From the NCBI GenBank assembly GCA_039931675.1, contig JBDTRM010000223.1, positions 1 to 64,000 of the forward strand: a stretch of 64,000 bases of DNA. The letters are read 5' to 3'. Origin of the DNA: JAEUTH01 sp039931675 (lineage in GTDB: Bacteria > Bacteroidota > Bacteroidia > AKYH767-A > OLB10). Shown here in pieces: positions 34,431 to 42,522 of the stretch. A program made the position numbers and the translations under genes. Below the pieces are notes generated by a model, which saw only the letters and a list, made by a program, of their open reading frames with translations, was not told the origin of the DNA and did no database searches. Numbering within the stretch: position 1 is the first letter of the stretch; the number at the start of each line of letters is the position of its first letter.

Positions 34431-34732
34431 CGTACTGCATTTTTACAAAAAACGCAGATTGCTTAAGTAAATTGTGTTAGGAAGAATTTCTTTGAACTAA
34501 AAAATTATAAATAAATAAGGATAATTTATTAAGATGCAAAAGGCACTTTCTTTAGCAAAAGTAACCTTAGTAGAAAATTTTTATCGCCACCTGTGTTACC
34601 TTTTACAGAGAAGGTAATAAGGTTTTTGGTTAGCTATCGTTTTTTCTACTACGGTTAAATTGAAATTTAAGGTTGATAACTCTGCTAATTTATTTTGTTT
34701 GCAATTCAATTGAAACGATTTTACTAAAACCA
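34431..34732. other. 302-bp gene-free interval
   Basis: No coding frame or RNA gene is supported. An AT-rich stretch contains one weak hairpin, TTACCTT with AAGGTAA (about 34597-34618), around TTACAGAG. It may hold the methyltransferase promoter on the minus strand, but no clear TAnnTTTG box is seen close to the start. Confidence 0.4.
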
Positions 34733-35662
34733 TCAATCTTCGTTACTCAAAAAACGCAATGAATTTCTTTCTTCTCCAACTTCTAACTCAACTTCACGTC
34801 CCAGTATAAGTGCAACATTTTGTTGAATGTGTCCCGCAGGAAAACCAAACACAACAGGATAATCAAATTCCTGAACGTGTTCGCGGATAATTTCTTCGGC
34901 AGTTTTTCCGTAAGGCACTTTATTGTCGTTCATGTTTGTCATACCGCCAACAACAAGCGCAGCAATATTTTCAAGTTTGCCTGTGCGTTTTAGATTTACC
35001 ATCATGCGGTCAATGTGGTACAGGTATTCTTCAATATCTTCAATAAAAAGAATTTTGCCAATACAATCCAAATCGCTTGCAGTAGCAGTATTTGCATAAA
35101 GCAATGAAAGATTACCACCAACAATTTCAGCCGTGATGCTTCCATGCTTATTCAGTTTAATCATCGCATCAGGTGTTTTCCATTCATACTCCAAAGCCTC
35201 GCCTTTCAGTGCTTTCATCAAAGTATCAAAACTCATTGCATCAAATTTTTCTTTTGAAAAATTTACAAGCATGTTGGCATGTATCGTTTCCAAACCAATA
35301 TTCGTATGCGCATGAGAATGAATCGCTGTTACATCACTAAAACCAATCAACCATTTCGGATTTTCAATTAATGGCGACAAATCAACATCATCAATGATGC
35401 GCACCAAACCATAGCCACCGCGGGCGCACATAATTGCTTTTATGCTGTGATCATCAATGGCATGTTGCAGATCGGCTGCGCGCTCATTATCAGTTCCTGA
35501 AAATTGATTGTTTTCTCCAAAAAGATTTTTTCCTAAAACAATTTCGAAACCGTTGTTACGCAATTCCTGTAAACCGTTTTCAATTTCTTCGGGAGTTACT
35601 TTGCGTGCAGGCGCTACTATTGCTATCTTATCTCCGGGTTGTAAATATTCAGGACGAATCAT
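34733..35662 (-). CDS. LD-carboxypeptidase (S66 family)
   Basis: I choose the ATG at 35662 (309 residues), giving the usual start MIRPEYLQPGDKIAIVAPAR. The catalytic serine is in the nucleophile elbow YGLVRIIDD region (GGYG at about 85-88), and the Glu/His pair is in the C-terminal half (IEDIEEYLYHIDRM, FGFPAGHIQQN). The enzyme cleaves the tetrapeptide stem of murein between L- and D-amino acids during cell-wall recycling and is usually cytosolic. No signal peptide is seen. It is a single gene, divergent from the VapBC-like pair. Confidence 0.88.
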   Translation of the reverse strand: MIRPEYLQPGDKIAIVAPARKVTPEEIENGLQELRNNGFEIVLGKNLFGENNQFSGTDNERAADLQHAIDDHSIKAIMCARGGYGLVRIIDDVDLSPLIENPKWLIGFSDVTAIHSHAHTNIGLETIHANMLVNFSKEKFDAMSFDTLMKALKGEALEYEWKTPDAMIKLNKHGSITAEIVGGNLSLLYANTATASDLDCIGKILFIEDIEEYLYHIDRMMVNLKRTGKLENIAALVVGGMTNMNDNKVPYGKTAEEIIREHVQEFDYPVVFGFPAGHIQQNVALILGREVELEVGEERNSLRFLSNED

Positions 35663-35770
35663 TGCTGTAAATGTTATTTTATATTTGCGCAAATTAAGCA
35701 GATTGATTCTTATAAATGGAAAAACAAGCACATATTGATTATTGGCTAAAAAGCATTGTCATTGAATTTC

Positions 35771-35778
35771 TAACTTTG
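35771..35778 (+). promoter_or_regulatory. Putative -7 box (TAACTTTG) of the VapBC-like pair
   Basis: TAACTTTG lies 22 bp before the antitoxin ATG at 35801, matching TAnnTTTG. A -33 TTTG at proper spacing is not clear. Confidence 0.45.
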
Positions 35779-35800
35779 ACAAAATAATTAAAAAAGAGAA

Positions 35801-36055
35801 ATGAAAAATCGTAAAGTAGTAGTTGAAATTAAAAACGATACTGCAATGAGCATTCTTCAAAATCTTGAAGATGTTGATTTGGTAAAGCTTCACACAACAA
35901 AAACAAAATTGGCATCAAAGAATGATATTCAAAAGTTGAAGCCAAAAAGAAAGTCGGAAACCGAAAGTTTTTTTGACTTAAAAGGTATTTGGGAAAATCG
36001 TGATATAAACCAGGAATCATTAAGAGCAAAAGCATGGCCCAAAAGAAACCGGTAA
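35801..36055 (+). CDS. Putative antitoxin of a VapBC-like module
   Basis: An 84-residue basic protein: MKNRKVVVEIKNDTAMSIL (possible beta strand and helix), a lysine-rich middle and a C-terminal tail FFDLKGIWENRDINQESLRAKAW. The tail form (L-K-G-x-W, then an amphipathic stretch) is like the C-terminal segments with which many antitoxins block a PIN toxin, and overlap with the PIN gene by 22 bp supports the role. No recognisable DNA-binding domain family is seen, so its class is open. Confidence 0.7.
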   Translation: MKNRKVVVEIKNDTAMSILQNLEDVDLVKLHTTKTKLASKNDIQKLKPKRKSETESFFDLKGIWENRDINQESLRAKAWPKRNR

Positions 36056-36420
36056 TCTGTGATACCAATATTTTAATTGAATATTTCAAAAACAATCCAA
36101 CCATTTCAGAGGAACTTCAATTAATTGGTCAACATAATATTTATTTGTGTTCGGTCACGGTTGGCGAATTGTATTTCGGTGCGCTTAATAAAGTGGAACG
36201 CGAAAAAATAAAAAAAAGAATCTTACTCACAACAGTAATTCCATTAAATGAAGAGATTTCAGATATTTTTGAAAAACTTATTTATGATTATTCTTTAAGT
36301 CATCGGCTTTCCGTGCCTGATGCCTTGATTGCTGCAACAGTTCTTTATTATGATTTCGACCTCTATACTTTGAACTTAAAAGACTTTAAATTTATTCCCG
36401 GATTAAAACTTTATAAATAA
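36034..36420 (+). CDS. PIN-domain ribonuclease toxin (VapC-like)
   Basis: A 128-residue PIN domain. Acidic metal ligands are Asp10 (ICDTNILIEYF), Glu45 (TVGELYFGAL), Asp96 (SVPDALIAAT) and probably Asn114/Asp117 (TLNLKDF). VapC toxins cut RNAs, often the initiator tRNA or 23S rRNA; the target is unknown here. The start codon overlaps the end of the antitoxin gene, suggesting coupled translation. The pair ends 6 bp before the metG start, an oddly tight position next to an essential gene, and metG may be read through from it. Confidence 0.85.
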   Translation: MAQKKPVICDTNILIEYFKNNPTISEELQLIGQHNIYLCSVTVGELYFGALNKVEREKIKKRILLTTVIPLNEEISDIFEKLIYDYSLSHRLSVPDALIAATVLYYDFDLYTLNLKDFKFIPGLKLYK

Positions 36421-36426
36421 TTTTTT

Positions 36427-38520
36427 GTGAGTCATAAAAGAACCTTAGTTACAGCAGCTTTGCCTTATGCCAATGGACCCGTTCACATAGGTCACTTGGC
36501 GGGCTGTTATTTGCCTGCTGATATTTTTGTGCGTTATCAAAAGCTGAAAGGCGAAGACGTGCTGTTCATTTGCGGAAGCGATGAACACGGAGTTCCTATT
36601 ACAATCAAAGCTCGTAATGAAGGCATCACACCTCAGCAGGTTGTAGATAAATATCATGCTTTGATGCGCGATGCTTTTGCAGAATTTGGAATTAAGTTCG
36701 ATCACTACTCGCGCACATCAGCTCCTTTGCATCATCAAACTGCTTCCGATTTTTTTAAAACTCTTTATGATAAAGGAGTTTTTATTGAAGAGGTTACGCA
36801 GCAATATTATGATGAGGAGGTAAAAAAATTTTTGGCCGACCGTTACATAGTTGGAACGTGTCCCAGATGCGGTTATGAAAATGCTTATGGCGATCAATGC
36901 GAGAATTGCGGCTCATCTTTAAATGCAACTGATTTGATAAATCCGAAATCAAAATTAAGCGGAACACCACCAGTGCTTCGAGCAACTAAGAATTGGTTTT
37001 TACCATTGGATAAATATCAACAGCAATTGATTGATTGGATTGGCCCACATAAAGAGGATTGGAAATCGAATGTATATGGTCAATGTTTTTCTTGGTTGAA
37101 TCAAGGTTTGCAGCCGCGGGCAATGACACGTGATTTGGATTGGGGAATAAAAGTTCCCTTGCCCGATACTGAAGGAAAAGTTTTATACGTGTGGTTTGAT
37201 GCACCGATTGGATATATTTCTGCAACTAAGGAGTATTTTGAATTGAGTGGCAGTGGCAGTGGTAGTGGTAGTAGTGAAACAACAAACTGGGAAGATTATT
37301 GGCAAAGCAAAGATTCGCGACTGATTCATTTTATTGGTAAAGACAATATCGTTTTTCATTGCTTGATTTTTCCTGCAATGTTGATGGCGCATGGCGATTA
37401 TATTTTGCCTGAGAATGTTCCTGCCAATGAATTTTTAAATCTTGAAGGAGATAAAATTTCTACCTCGCGTAATTGGGCAGTGTGGCTGCATGAGTATTTG
37501 CAAGACTTCCCAAACAAACAAGATGAGTTGCGTTATGTGCTCACTTCCATCACACCCGAAACAAAAGATTCAGACTTTAGCTGGAAAGATTATCAATCGC
37601 GTGTGAACAATGAACTGGTTGCAATTTTTGGAAATTTTGTGAATCGAACGTTAGTGCTTACGCAAAAATATTTTGAAGGTAAAGTTCCGCAATATGCCAC
37701 GTTACATGATATTGACAACGATGTAATCAAAGCAATTCAATATGCTAAGAAAGCAATCGGTGAAAATATTGAGCATTATAAATTTCGTGATGCGTTGATT
37801 GATTTGATGAACCTTGCGCGTGTCGGAAATAAATATTTAGCTGATACAGAACCATGGAAGGTTTTCAAAACCGATGCTGAACGTGTAGCAACAATTCTAT
37901 ATATATCACTTGAAGTAACCGCATATCTTGGTGCATTAGCAGAACCTTTTCTTCCCCATGCATCAGAGCAAATTTTTTCAATGCTTAATTTGAATCATCT
38001 CAATTGGGCAACAGAATTAAGCGGTCAGGTTTTAAAACCAAATCATCAATTAGGTGAAGCAAAATTGCTGTTTGAAAAAGTGGAAGATGGTGTGATTGAA
38101 AAACAAATTGAAAAACTGCAGGCAACGAAAATAAGTGGTAGTGGTAGTGGTAGTGGCAGCAGCACTCCTTCGACTTCGCTCAGCATGACCCTCGCTGAAA
38201 CTACGATTGATGATTTTCAGAAAATGGACTTACGTGTTGCAACTATTCTTGAAGCGGAGCGCGTTCCTAAAACTGATAAATTATTGAAGTTGAAATTGGA
38301 TACGGGTATTGATCAGCGAACTGTTGTTAGCGGAATAGCTGCACATTATGCTCCGGAAAATATAATCGGACAACAAGTGGTGTTGCTTGCCAATCTTGCT
38401 CCCCGAAAGATTAAAGGCATTGAATCAAAAGGCATGATACTGATGGCTGAAGATGAAAACGGAGCCTTGAAATTTGTTACCCCTTCGCAGGCTGTCGCTA
38501 ACGGAAGCAAGATTTCGTAG
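36427..38520 (+). CDS. metG: Methionyl-tRNA synthetase with C-terminal tRNA-binding domain and two Ser/Gly inserts
   Basis: A 697-residue class I synthetase that charges tRNA-Met. The start is GTG at 36427. The HIGH motif is in YANGPVHIGHLAG, the zinc knuckle is CPRCGYENAYGDQCENCG, and the second motif appears as LEGDKISTSR, as in other Bacteroidota. The C-terminal 100 residues (MDLRVATILEAERVPKTDKLL) form the OB-fold tRNA-binding domain. Two Ser/Gly runs (residues 274-283 and 570-579) are encoded by an (AGTGGT)n tract. The first sits inside the catalytic domain near the NWEDYW loop, the second in the linker before the OB domain. They look inserted. Confidence 0.95.
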   Translation: MSHKRTLVTAALPYANGPVHIGHLAGCYLPADIFVRYQKLKGEDVLFICGSDEHGVPITIKARNEGITPQQVVDKYHALMRDAFAEFGIKFDHYSRTSAPLHHQTASDFFKTLYDKGVFIEEVTQQYYDEEVKKFLADRYIVGTCPRCGYENAYGDQCENCGSSLNATDLINPKSKLSGTPPVLRATKNWFLPLDKYQQQLIDWIGPHKEDWKSNVYGQCFSWLNQGLQPRAMTRDLDWGIKVPLPDTEGKVLYVWFDAPIGYISATKEYFELSGSGSGSGSSETTNWEDYWQSKDSRLIHFIGKDNIVFHCLIFPAMLMAHGDYILPENVPANEFLNLEGDKISTSRNWAVWLHEYLQDFPNKQDELRYVLTSITPETKDSDFSWKDYQSRVNNELVAIFGNFVNRTLVLTQKYFEGKVPQYATLHDIDNDVIKAIQYAKKAIGENIEHYKFRDALIDLMNLARVGNKYLADTEPWKVFKTDAERVATILYISLEVTAYLGALAEPFLPHASEQIFSMLNLNHLNWATELSGQVLKPNHQLGEAKLLFEKVEDGVIEKQIEKLQATKISGSGSGSGSSTPSTSLSMTLAETTIDDFQKMDLRVATILEAERVPKTDKLLKLKLDTGIDQRTVVSGIAAHYAPENIIGQQVVLLANLAPRKIKGIESKGMILMAEDENGALKFVTPSQAVANGSKIS
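37246..37275 (+). repeat. (AGTGGY) hexamer tract in metG, copy 1
   Basis: Five hexamers, AGTGGC twice, AGTGGT twice, then AGTAGT, in frame. They encode SGSGSGSGSS at residues 274-283 of MetG. Confidence 0.95.
38134..38193 (+). repeat. (AGTGGY) hexamer tract plus repeat fragment in metG, copy 2
   Basis: Five hexamers (38134-38163) encoding SGSGSGSGSS, followed at once by CTCCTTCGACTTCGCTCAG (from 38165), which resembles the CCTTCG-x-TTCGCTCA arm of intergenic repeats such as 47781-47868. All are in frame in the linker of MetG. Confidence 0.9.
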
Positions 38521-38530
38521 CTCCGGGCAA

Positions 38531-38640
38531 TGTCATTCAGGAGGAAACTTTTTTATGCTTATCACAAATTATTGTTTGAAAACGTTTTGGGTTTACATTC
38601 AAATCCTACTTCACTTTAAAAGGTTTCCTCCTGAATGACA
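38531..38640. repeat. 110-bp element with 23-bp inverted ends
   Basis: TGTCATTCAGGAGGAAACTT (from 38531) pairs with the complement ending at 38640; arms of 23 bp differ by one base. The 64-bp middle is AT-rich and non-coding. It has the shape of a small MITE or REP pair, 10 bp downstream of metG. Confidence 0.85.
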
Positions 38641-38687
38641 ACAGACACAGAACGTTTTATACAATCCAGCCTATTGCATTTCATAAG

Positions 38688-38748
38688 TTGCACTTTTTAT
38701 TTAATAATGCACTTTCTAAAGTGCATTTATTGTTTATATTTGCACTTT
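38688..38748 (+). promoter_or_regulatory. Promoter and TGCACTTT operator array of the second DUF4143 ATPase
   Basis: TGCACTTT occurs at 38689-38696, 38708-38715 and 38741-38748, and inverted at 38718-38725. The middle two form a 22-bp palindrome, AATGCACTTTCTAAAGTGCA plus TT (38706-38727). A -7 box TATATTTG lies at 38735-38742 and overlaps the last site; the start codon follows 19 bp later. This fits a repressible promoter. The binding protein is unknown. Confidence 0.65.
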
Positions 38749-38761
38749 AAATAATGCAATT

Positions 38762-39958
38762 ATGCTCGACAAATTATATCAGAACTCCGCTAAAATCATC
38801 AATGAAGTTGAACTTTCGTTCAAGCGGTATTTGTTTGATGAGATAGATTGGACTAACAGGCTTATAGGTATTAAAGGCGCGAGGGGAACAGGAAAAACAA
38901 CTTTGATGTTGCAGTTTCTCAAAGAAAATAAGCTAAGTGCCGATAAGGCATTATATGTTAGTCTTGACCATTTGTACTTCACTGTAAATAAACTAACTGA
39001 TTTGATTGAACACTTTGTGCAGCATGATGGCGAATATTTGTTTTTGGATGAAGTGCACAAGTACAATACATGGAGCCAGGAAATAAAAATGGCTTACGAC
39101 TCCTACAAAAATCTTAAAATAGTTTTTACAAGCTCCTCTATTCTTCAACTCAACAAGTCACATGCTGATTTAAGCAGAAGGGCTGTGTTTTATAATCTCG
39201 CAGGCTTGTCATTGAGGGAATATCTTGAATTGGCACACAATATAAAATTGCCTTTACTTGAGTTGGAAGATATTCTAACCGACCACATAACGATTGCATT
39301 AGACTTCCAGCAAAAGTTTAAGCCTGTAAAAATTTTTAACGAATATTTGAAGTATGGATACTATCCCTTCTTCAAAGAAAATGAAGCTACTTATTTGCAA
39401 CGGTTAGAAACTGTTGTGAATCTTATTATTGATGTTGATTTGCCTTACATCGAAAAAATTGATCACAGTTCAATATTAAAATTTAAAAAGCTGCTTTACA
39501 TTATTGCAACCAATGTGCCTTTCAAGCTCAATGCACAAAAGTTAAGCGACCGCACTTCTATTCACAGGAATAACATCTGGAAATTTGTTGATCAACTCAA
39601 CAAAGCGCAATTATTAAAGTCAGTTACAGCAGGTCATTTCGGATTGAATAACATTGGCAGACCTGATAAACTTTATTTAGATAATACCAATCTTATGTTT
39701 GCTCTTGCTGAAGAATTTGCTGATGTGGGAACATTGCGGGAAACTTTTTTTGCCAATCAATTATCAAAAATGCATCAATTATCAAGTACAGATAAAGGTG
39801 ATTTTAAAGTTGACAAAAATTATATTTTTGAAATTGGCGGTAAAAATAAAACCAATTACCAGGTTGCAAATATCAAGAACGCTTACATAGCAGCCGATGA
39901 TATTGAAACGGGCGTACTGAATAAAATTCCGCTGTGGTTGTTTGGGTTTTTGTATTAA
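38762..39958 (+). CDS. AAA_14 / DUF4143 ATPase (second copy type)
   Basis: A 398-residue ATPase. The P-loop is GARGTGKTT (about residues 39-47), Walker B is in YLFLDEVHKYN, and FTSSSILQLNKSHADLSRR is the sensor region. A winged-helix-like part (DRTSIHRNNIWKFVDQLNKA) precedes the C-terminal nuclease-like fold (FKVDKNYIFEIGGKNKTNYQ). Overall identity to the ATPase at 2550-3719 looks low, and they seem to be different branches. It is preceded by an unusual array of TGCACTTT sites over its promoter, which suggests tight or self-control as in toxin-antitoxin-like genes (inference). Confidence 0.85.
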   Translation: MLDKLYQNSAKIINEVELSFKRYLFDEIDWTNRLIGIKGARGTGKTTLMLQFLKENKLSADKALYVSLDHLYFTVNKLTDLIEHFVQHDGEYLFLDEVHKYNTWSQEIKMAYDSYKNLKIVFTSSSILQLNKSHADLSRRAVFYNLAGLSLREYLELAHNIKLPLLELEDILTDHITIALDFQQKFKPVKIFNEYLKYGYYPFFKENEATYLQRLETVVNLIIDVDLPYIEKIDHSSILKFKKLLYIIATNVPFKLNAQKLSDRTSIHRNNIWKFVDQLNKAQLLKSVTAGHFGLNNIGRPDKLYLDNTNLMFALAEEFADVGTLRETFFANQLSKMHQLSSTDKGDFKVDKNYIFEIGGKNKTNYQVANIKNAYIAADDIETGVLNKIPLWLFGFLY

Positions 39959-39991
39959 CTCAAATAAATCTGTTGAGTTCAGGTAAAAATT

Positions 39992-39999
39992 TACTTTTG
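39992..39999 (+). promoter_or_regulatory. Putative -7 box (TACTTTTG) of tRNA-Arg(CCT)
   Basis: TACTTTTG lies 12 bp before the mature tRNA 5' end. A TTG at 39973-39975 gives a 16-bp spacing, somewhat short for the Bacteroidota consensus. Confidence 0.5.
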
Positions 40000-40011
40000 C
40001 GCGCAGTAACC

Positions 40012-40083
40012 GGTCCCGTAGTTCAATGGATAGAATAGAAGTTTCCTAAACTTTTGATGGAGGTTCGATTCCTCTCGGGACTA
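40012..40083 (+). tRNA. tRNA-Arg (anticodon CCT)
   Basis: A 72-nt cloverleaf. Acceptor stem GGTCCCG/CGGGACT has a G-U first pair and discriminator A. The anticodon arm is GAAGT-TTCCTAA-ACTTT with CCT, and the T arm GGTTCGATTCC is standard. It reads AGG codons. CCA is not encoded. A terminator follows at 40091. Confidence 0.95.
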
Positions 40084-40090
40084 CTTTTTT

Positions 40091-40120
40091 AAAGGCGCTA
40101 AACTATTAAGCGCCTTTATT
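40091..40120 (+). terminator. Terminator after tRNA-Arg(CCT)
   Basis: AAAGGCGCT (40091-40099) pairs with AGCGCCTTT (40109-40117) around a 9-base loop, followed by ATTGTTTT. It starts 7 bp after the tRNA. Confidence 0.85.
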
Positions 40121-40137
40121 GTTTTACCTTTGAGAAA

Positions 40138-40614
40138 ATGGAAATTGGATTAAAAATACTGCTTGTTGTAATTACTTTCATATTAATGGAATTTGTAACA
40201 TGGCTTACGCATAAATACGTCATGCATGGATTCCTTTGGTATTTGCACAAAGACCACCATCAGCCACTTTATGGATTATTTGAAAAAAATGATGCCTTCT
40301 TTTTGATTTTTGCAATACCAAGTTTCCTGCTTATGTTATTTGGTTCAAATGCCGGTTTCGATTATCGCTTTTGTATTGGTCTTGGTGTGATGTTTTATGG
40401 CTTTGCTTATTTTTTTGTTCACGATATTTTTATCCATCAGCGATTTAAATTGTTTCGTAACATAAATAGTTTTTATTTTAAAGGTCTTCGCAAAGCGCAT
40501 AAAGTGCATCATAAACATTTAGGCAAAGAAGAAGGTGAATGTTTCGGAATGTTATTAGTTCCATTCAGATATTATAGCGAAGCAGCAAAGAGTAAAAGTT
40601 TGTTTGATGCATGA
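40138..40614 (+). CDS. crtZ: Beta-carotene 3-hydroxylase CrtZ
   Basis: A 158-residue membrane di-iron oxygenase of the fatty-acid hydroxylase fold. Histidine clusters are TWLTHKYVMH (His25, His30), LHKDHHQ (His37, His40, His41), VHDIFIHQRF and KAHKVHHKH. It hydroxylates the beta rings of carotene to give zeaxanthin. Hydrophobic segments flank the His motifs. A TACCTTTG box at 40125-40132 ends only 5 bp before the ATG, which suggests a leaderless or nearly leaderless transcript. It is followed at 23 bp by the lycopene cyclase gene, so the two likely form an operon. Confidence 0.9.
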   Translation: MEIGLKILLVVITFILMEFVTWLTHKYVMHGFLWYLHKDHHQPLYGLFEKNDAFFLIFAIPSFLLMLFGSNAGFDYRFCIGLGVMFYGFAYFFVHDIFIHQRFKLFRNINSFYFKGLRKAHKVHHKHLGKEEGECFGMLLVPFRYYSEAAKSKSLFDA

Positions 40615-40637
40615 GCCAAAAGTACTAACAACCTGAA

Positions 40638-41324
40638 ATGCACTGGTTCTATTCTTCTCTTCTTTTATTCAGCATATTATTCCCGCTTGCATTTACATGG
40701 GACAAGCGAATGAATTTTTATAAAAAATGGAAGTACATTTTTCCTGGTTTAATTATTGTAGCTGTATTTTTTATTGTATGGGATTTTTGGTTTACTGCAA
40801 TTGGTGTATGGAAATTTAATCCGAAATACGTTTTAAGAATTTATGTTTACAACCTACCTATAGAGGAATGGTTATTTTTTATTTTAATTCCATACTCATG
40901 CATGTTTATTCATGAATCGTTGAAATATTTTTATCCAAAAACCTGGTTTGATAATAAAGGAAAACCAATGGCGCTGCTTCTTGTTTTCGGATTATTAATT
41001 ACCGCTGCGTTTTATTACAATCATCTTTATACATCGGTAACCTTTGTGTTGCTCGCTGTTTTCTTATTACTGAATGTTTATGTTTTCAAAAGCGAATTTT
41101 TTCTCGGAAGATTTTTCCTTACTTACATAGTAAGTAATGCAGGGTTTTTAATTGTGAACGGATTTCTTACCGCAATGCCGGTTTTGATTTATAATGATGC
41201 CGAAAATCTTGGAGTAAGAATTGGAACTATTCCGTTAGAAGATTTTTTTTATTCGATGCTGATGCTGCTGATGAATGTTACGATTTATGAGCATAGTACG
41301 CGCACTACTCCCGCAGCATCCTGA
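40638..41324 (+). CDS. Lycopene beta-cyclase, CrtYcd type
   Basis: A 228-residue membrane protein, a fusion of the two lycopene cyclase domains (CrtYc and CrtYd). Each half carries the family's proline-glutamate motif: NLPIEEWLFFILIPYSC in the first and GTIPLEDFFYSMLMLLMNV in the second. About seven hydrophobic helices are seen. It closes both ends of lycopene to beta-carotene, the substrate of CrtZ just upstream. The phytoene synthase and desaturase genes (crtB, crtI) are not in the window. The 3' end overlaps the convergent DUF3999 gene by 20 bp. Confidence 0.9.
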   Translation: MHWFYSSLLLFSILFPLAFTWDKRMNFYKKWKYIFPGLIIVAVFFIVWDFWFTAIGVWKFNPKYVLRIYVYNLPIEEWLFFILIPYSCMFIHESLKYFYPKTWFDNKGKPMALLLVFGLLITAAFYYNHLYTSVTFVLLAVFLLLNVYVFKSEFFLGRFFLTYIVSNAGFLIVNGFLTAMPVLIYNDAENLGVRIGTIPLEDFFYSMLMLLMNVTIYEHSTRTTPAAS

Positions 41325-42522
41325 ACGTTATCACTCCAAGAAAAACAATTATCAAACCAACCACCACCCAGATAAATTTCTTATCGGTGAAAAATGTATA
41401 CGGCTCTTTTGGCGGAGTTTGCTGAGGTTGTTTGTTTTTTTTAACAGCTTGAGTTTTAATTATACGAACATCAGCAGGAATTATATTTTGAAAATATTTT
41501 AAATCATAAGTTGGTTTAGCTATTGAATCATTCCCAAACCTAAATGTATATGATTTTGATTTTTCAAGATAAGCCAAGGCATAACGATTATATTGAAAAC
41601 ATTTAATGGAAGAAATTTTTAATGGCGGATTGTCTTCATTGTGGATACAAAGCACAAACTCATCAACCATATATGGGAGCCTAATCTTATTTTGTTTTGC
41701 AGAGTTTATTACTGATGCATCAATCCATACCCGTTCAGAGGGGCGGCCTTTATTTATTGAAACAGCGTATTCATCAACGCTACGTAAAAAGTACTTTGGT
41801 GACGCAACATTTATAATGATGAAATCAATAATAGAACTACCGTAAATAGGAATATGTACCCACGTGGTTTTTGTTTTTATGCTATCAACATCTATAATGT
41901 TAGGAGGGGATATTTCTGTGAATGGGGCTGAATTTGTTATGCTCTCATTATAACCCGCACTTAATATATTCAGCGGTTTACTGTTTTTATCATTAATTTC
42001 TATACGATAATACTCGTAATTGCTTAATGGAAAATCTATCAGTTTAATTTCCGAAACATCGCTTGTATTATTAATTGAATTAAACTCTGCATATTCTTTT
42101 ACAACATACCAATGTAATCTATCATCACTGCCGGATAATTTTATCTGCTTATCCACTTCAGCATTTTTAATCTGCAAACTGATATTATCAATCTTTGATT
42201 TGCTTTTATTGCGAAGTGTGATAATTGTTACACTGTCTTTAAGCAACTTGTTTTCTATAATTTCATATTCAATAAACTTTCGATTTGTTTTAGGTATTTC
42301 ATCAATAGCAAAATCATAAGGTGTTTCTTTTTCTTCATTATCAAACAATCTTAAATCAATAAAACCTTCCTTCAACTTTGAATTAATTTCCGGAGCTAAA
42401 TAGATTTTATAAAACCCGCTTGAATCAACTACATCTACCTTCGCTTCATATCGAAATGATTGTGCATCAATAAAGTCACAACTTATTATCAGAAGAAAAA
42501 ACAAAAACACCTTTTTCATCAT
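41305..42522 (-). CDS. DUF3999-family exported/membrane protein
   Basis: A 405-residue protein with a signal peptide (residues 1-20, FIDAQ), a long beta-rich extracytoplasmic part and one C-terminal membrane helix (FIWVVVGLIIVFLGVITFRM) ending MLRE. This layout and its pairing with DUF2339 identify DUF3999; the two families are known neighbours with no assigned function. The ATG overlaps the DUF2339 stop by 4 bp (ATGA), so the genes are translationally coupled. The pair probably forms an envelope complex (inference). Confidence 0.8.
   Translation of the reverse strand: MMKKVFLFFLLIISCDFIDAQSFRYEAKVDVVDSSGFYKIYLAPEINSKLKEGFIDLRLFDNEEKETPYDFAIDEIPKTNRKFIEYEIIENKLLKDSVTIITLRNKSKSKIDNISLQIKNAEVDKQIKLSGSDDRLHWYVVKEYAEFNSINNTSDVSEIKLIDFPLSNYEYYRIEINDKNSKPLNILSAGYNESITNSAPFTEISPPNIIDVDSIKTKTTWVHIPIYGSSIIDFIIINVASPKYFLRSVDEYAVSINKGRPSERVWIDASVINSAKQNKIRLPYMVDEFVLCIHNEDNPPLKISSIKCFQYNRYALAYLEKSKSYTFRFGNDSIAKPTYDLKYFQNIIPADVRIIKTQAVKKNKQPQQTPPKEPYTFFTDKKFIWVVVGLIIVFLGVITFRMLRE

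Noticed and set aside
36421..36427. Riboswitch or T-box before metG
   Set aside because: The gap to the toxin gene is only 6 bp, leaving no room for a leader RNA.
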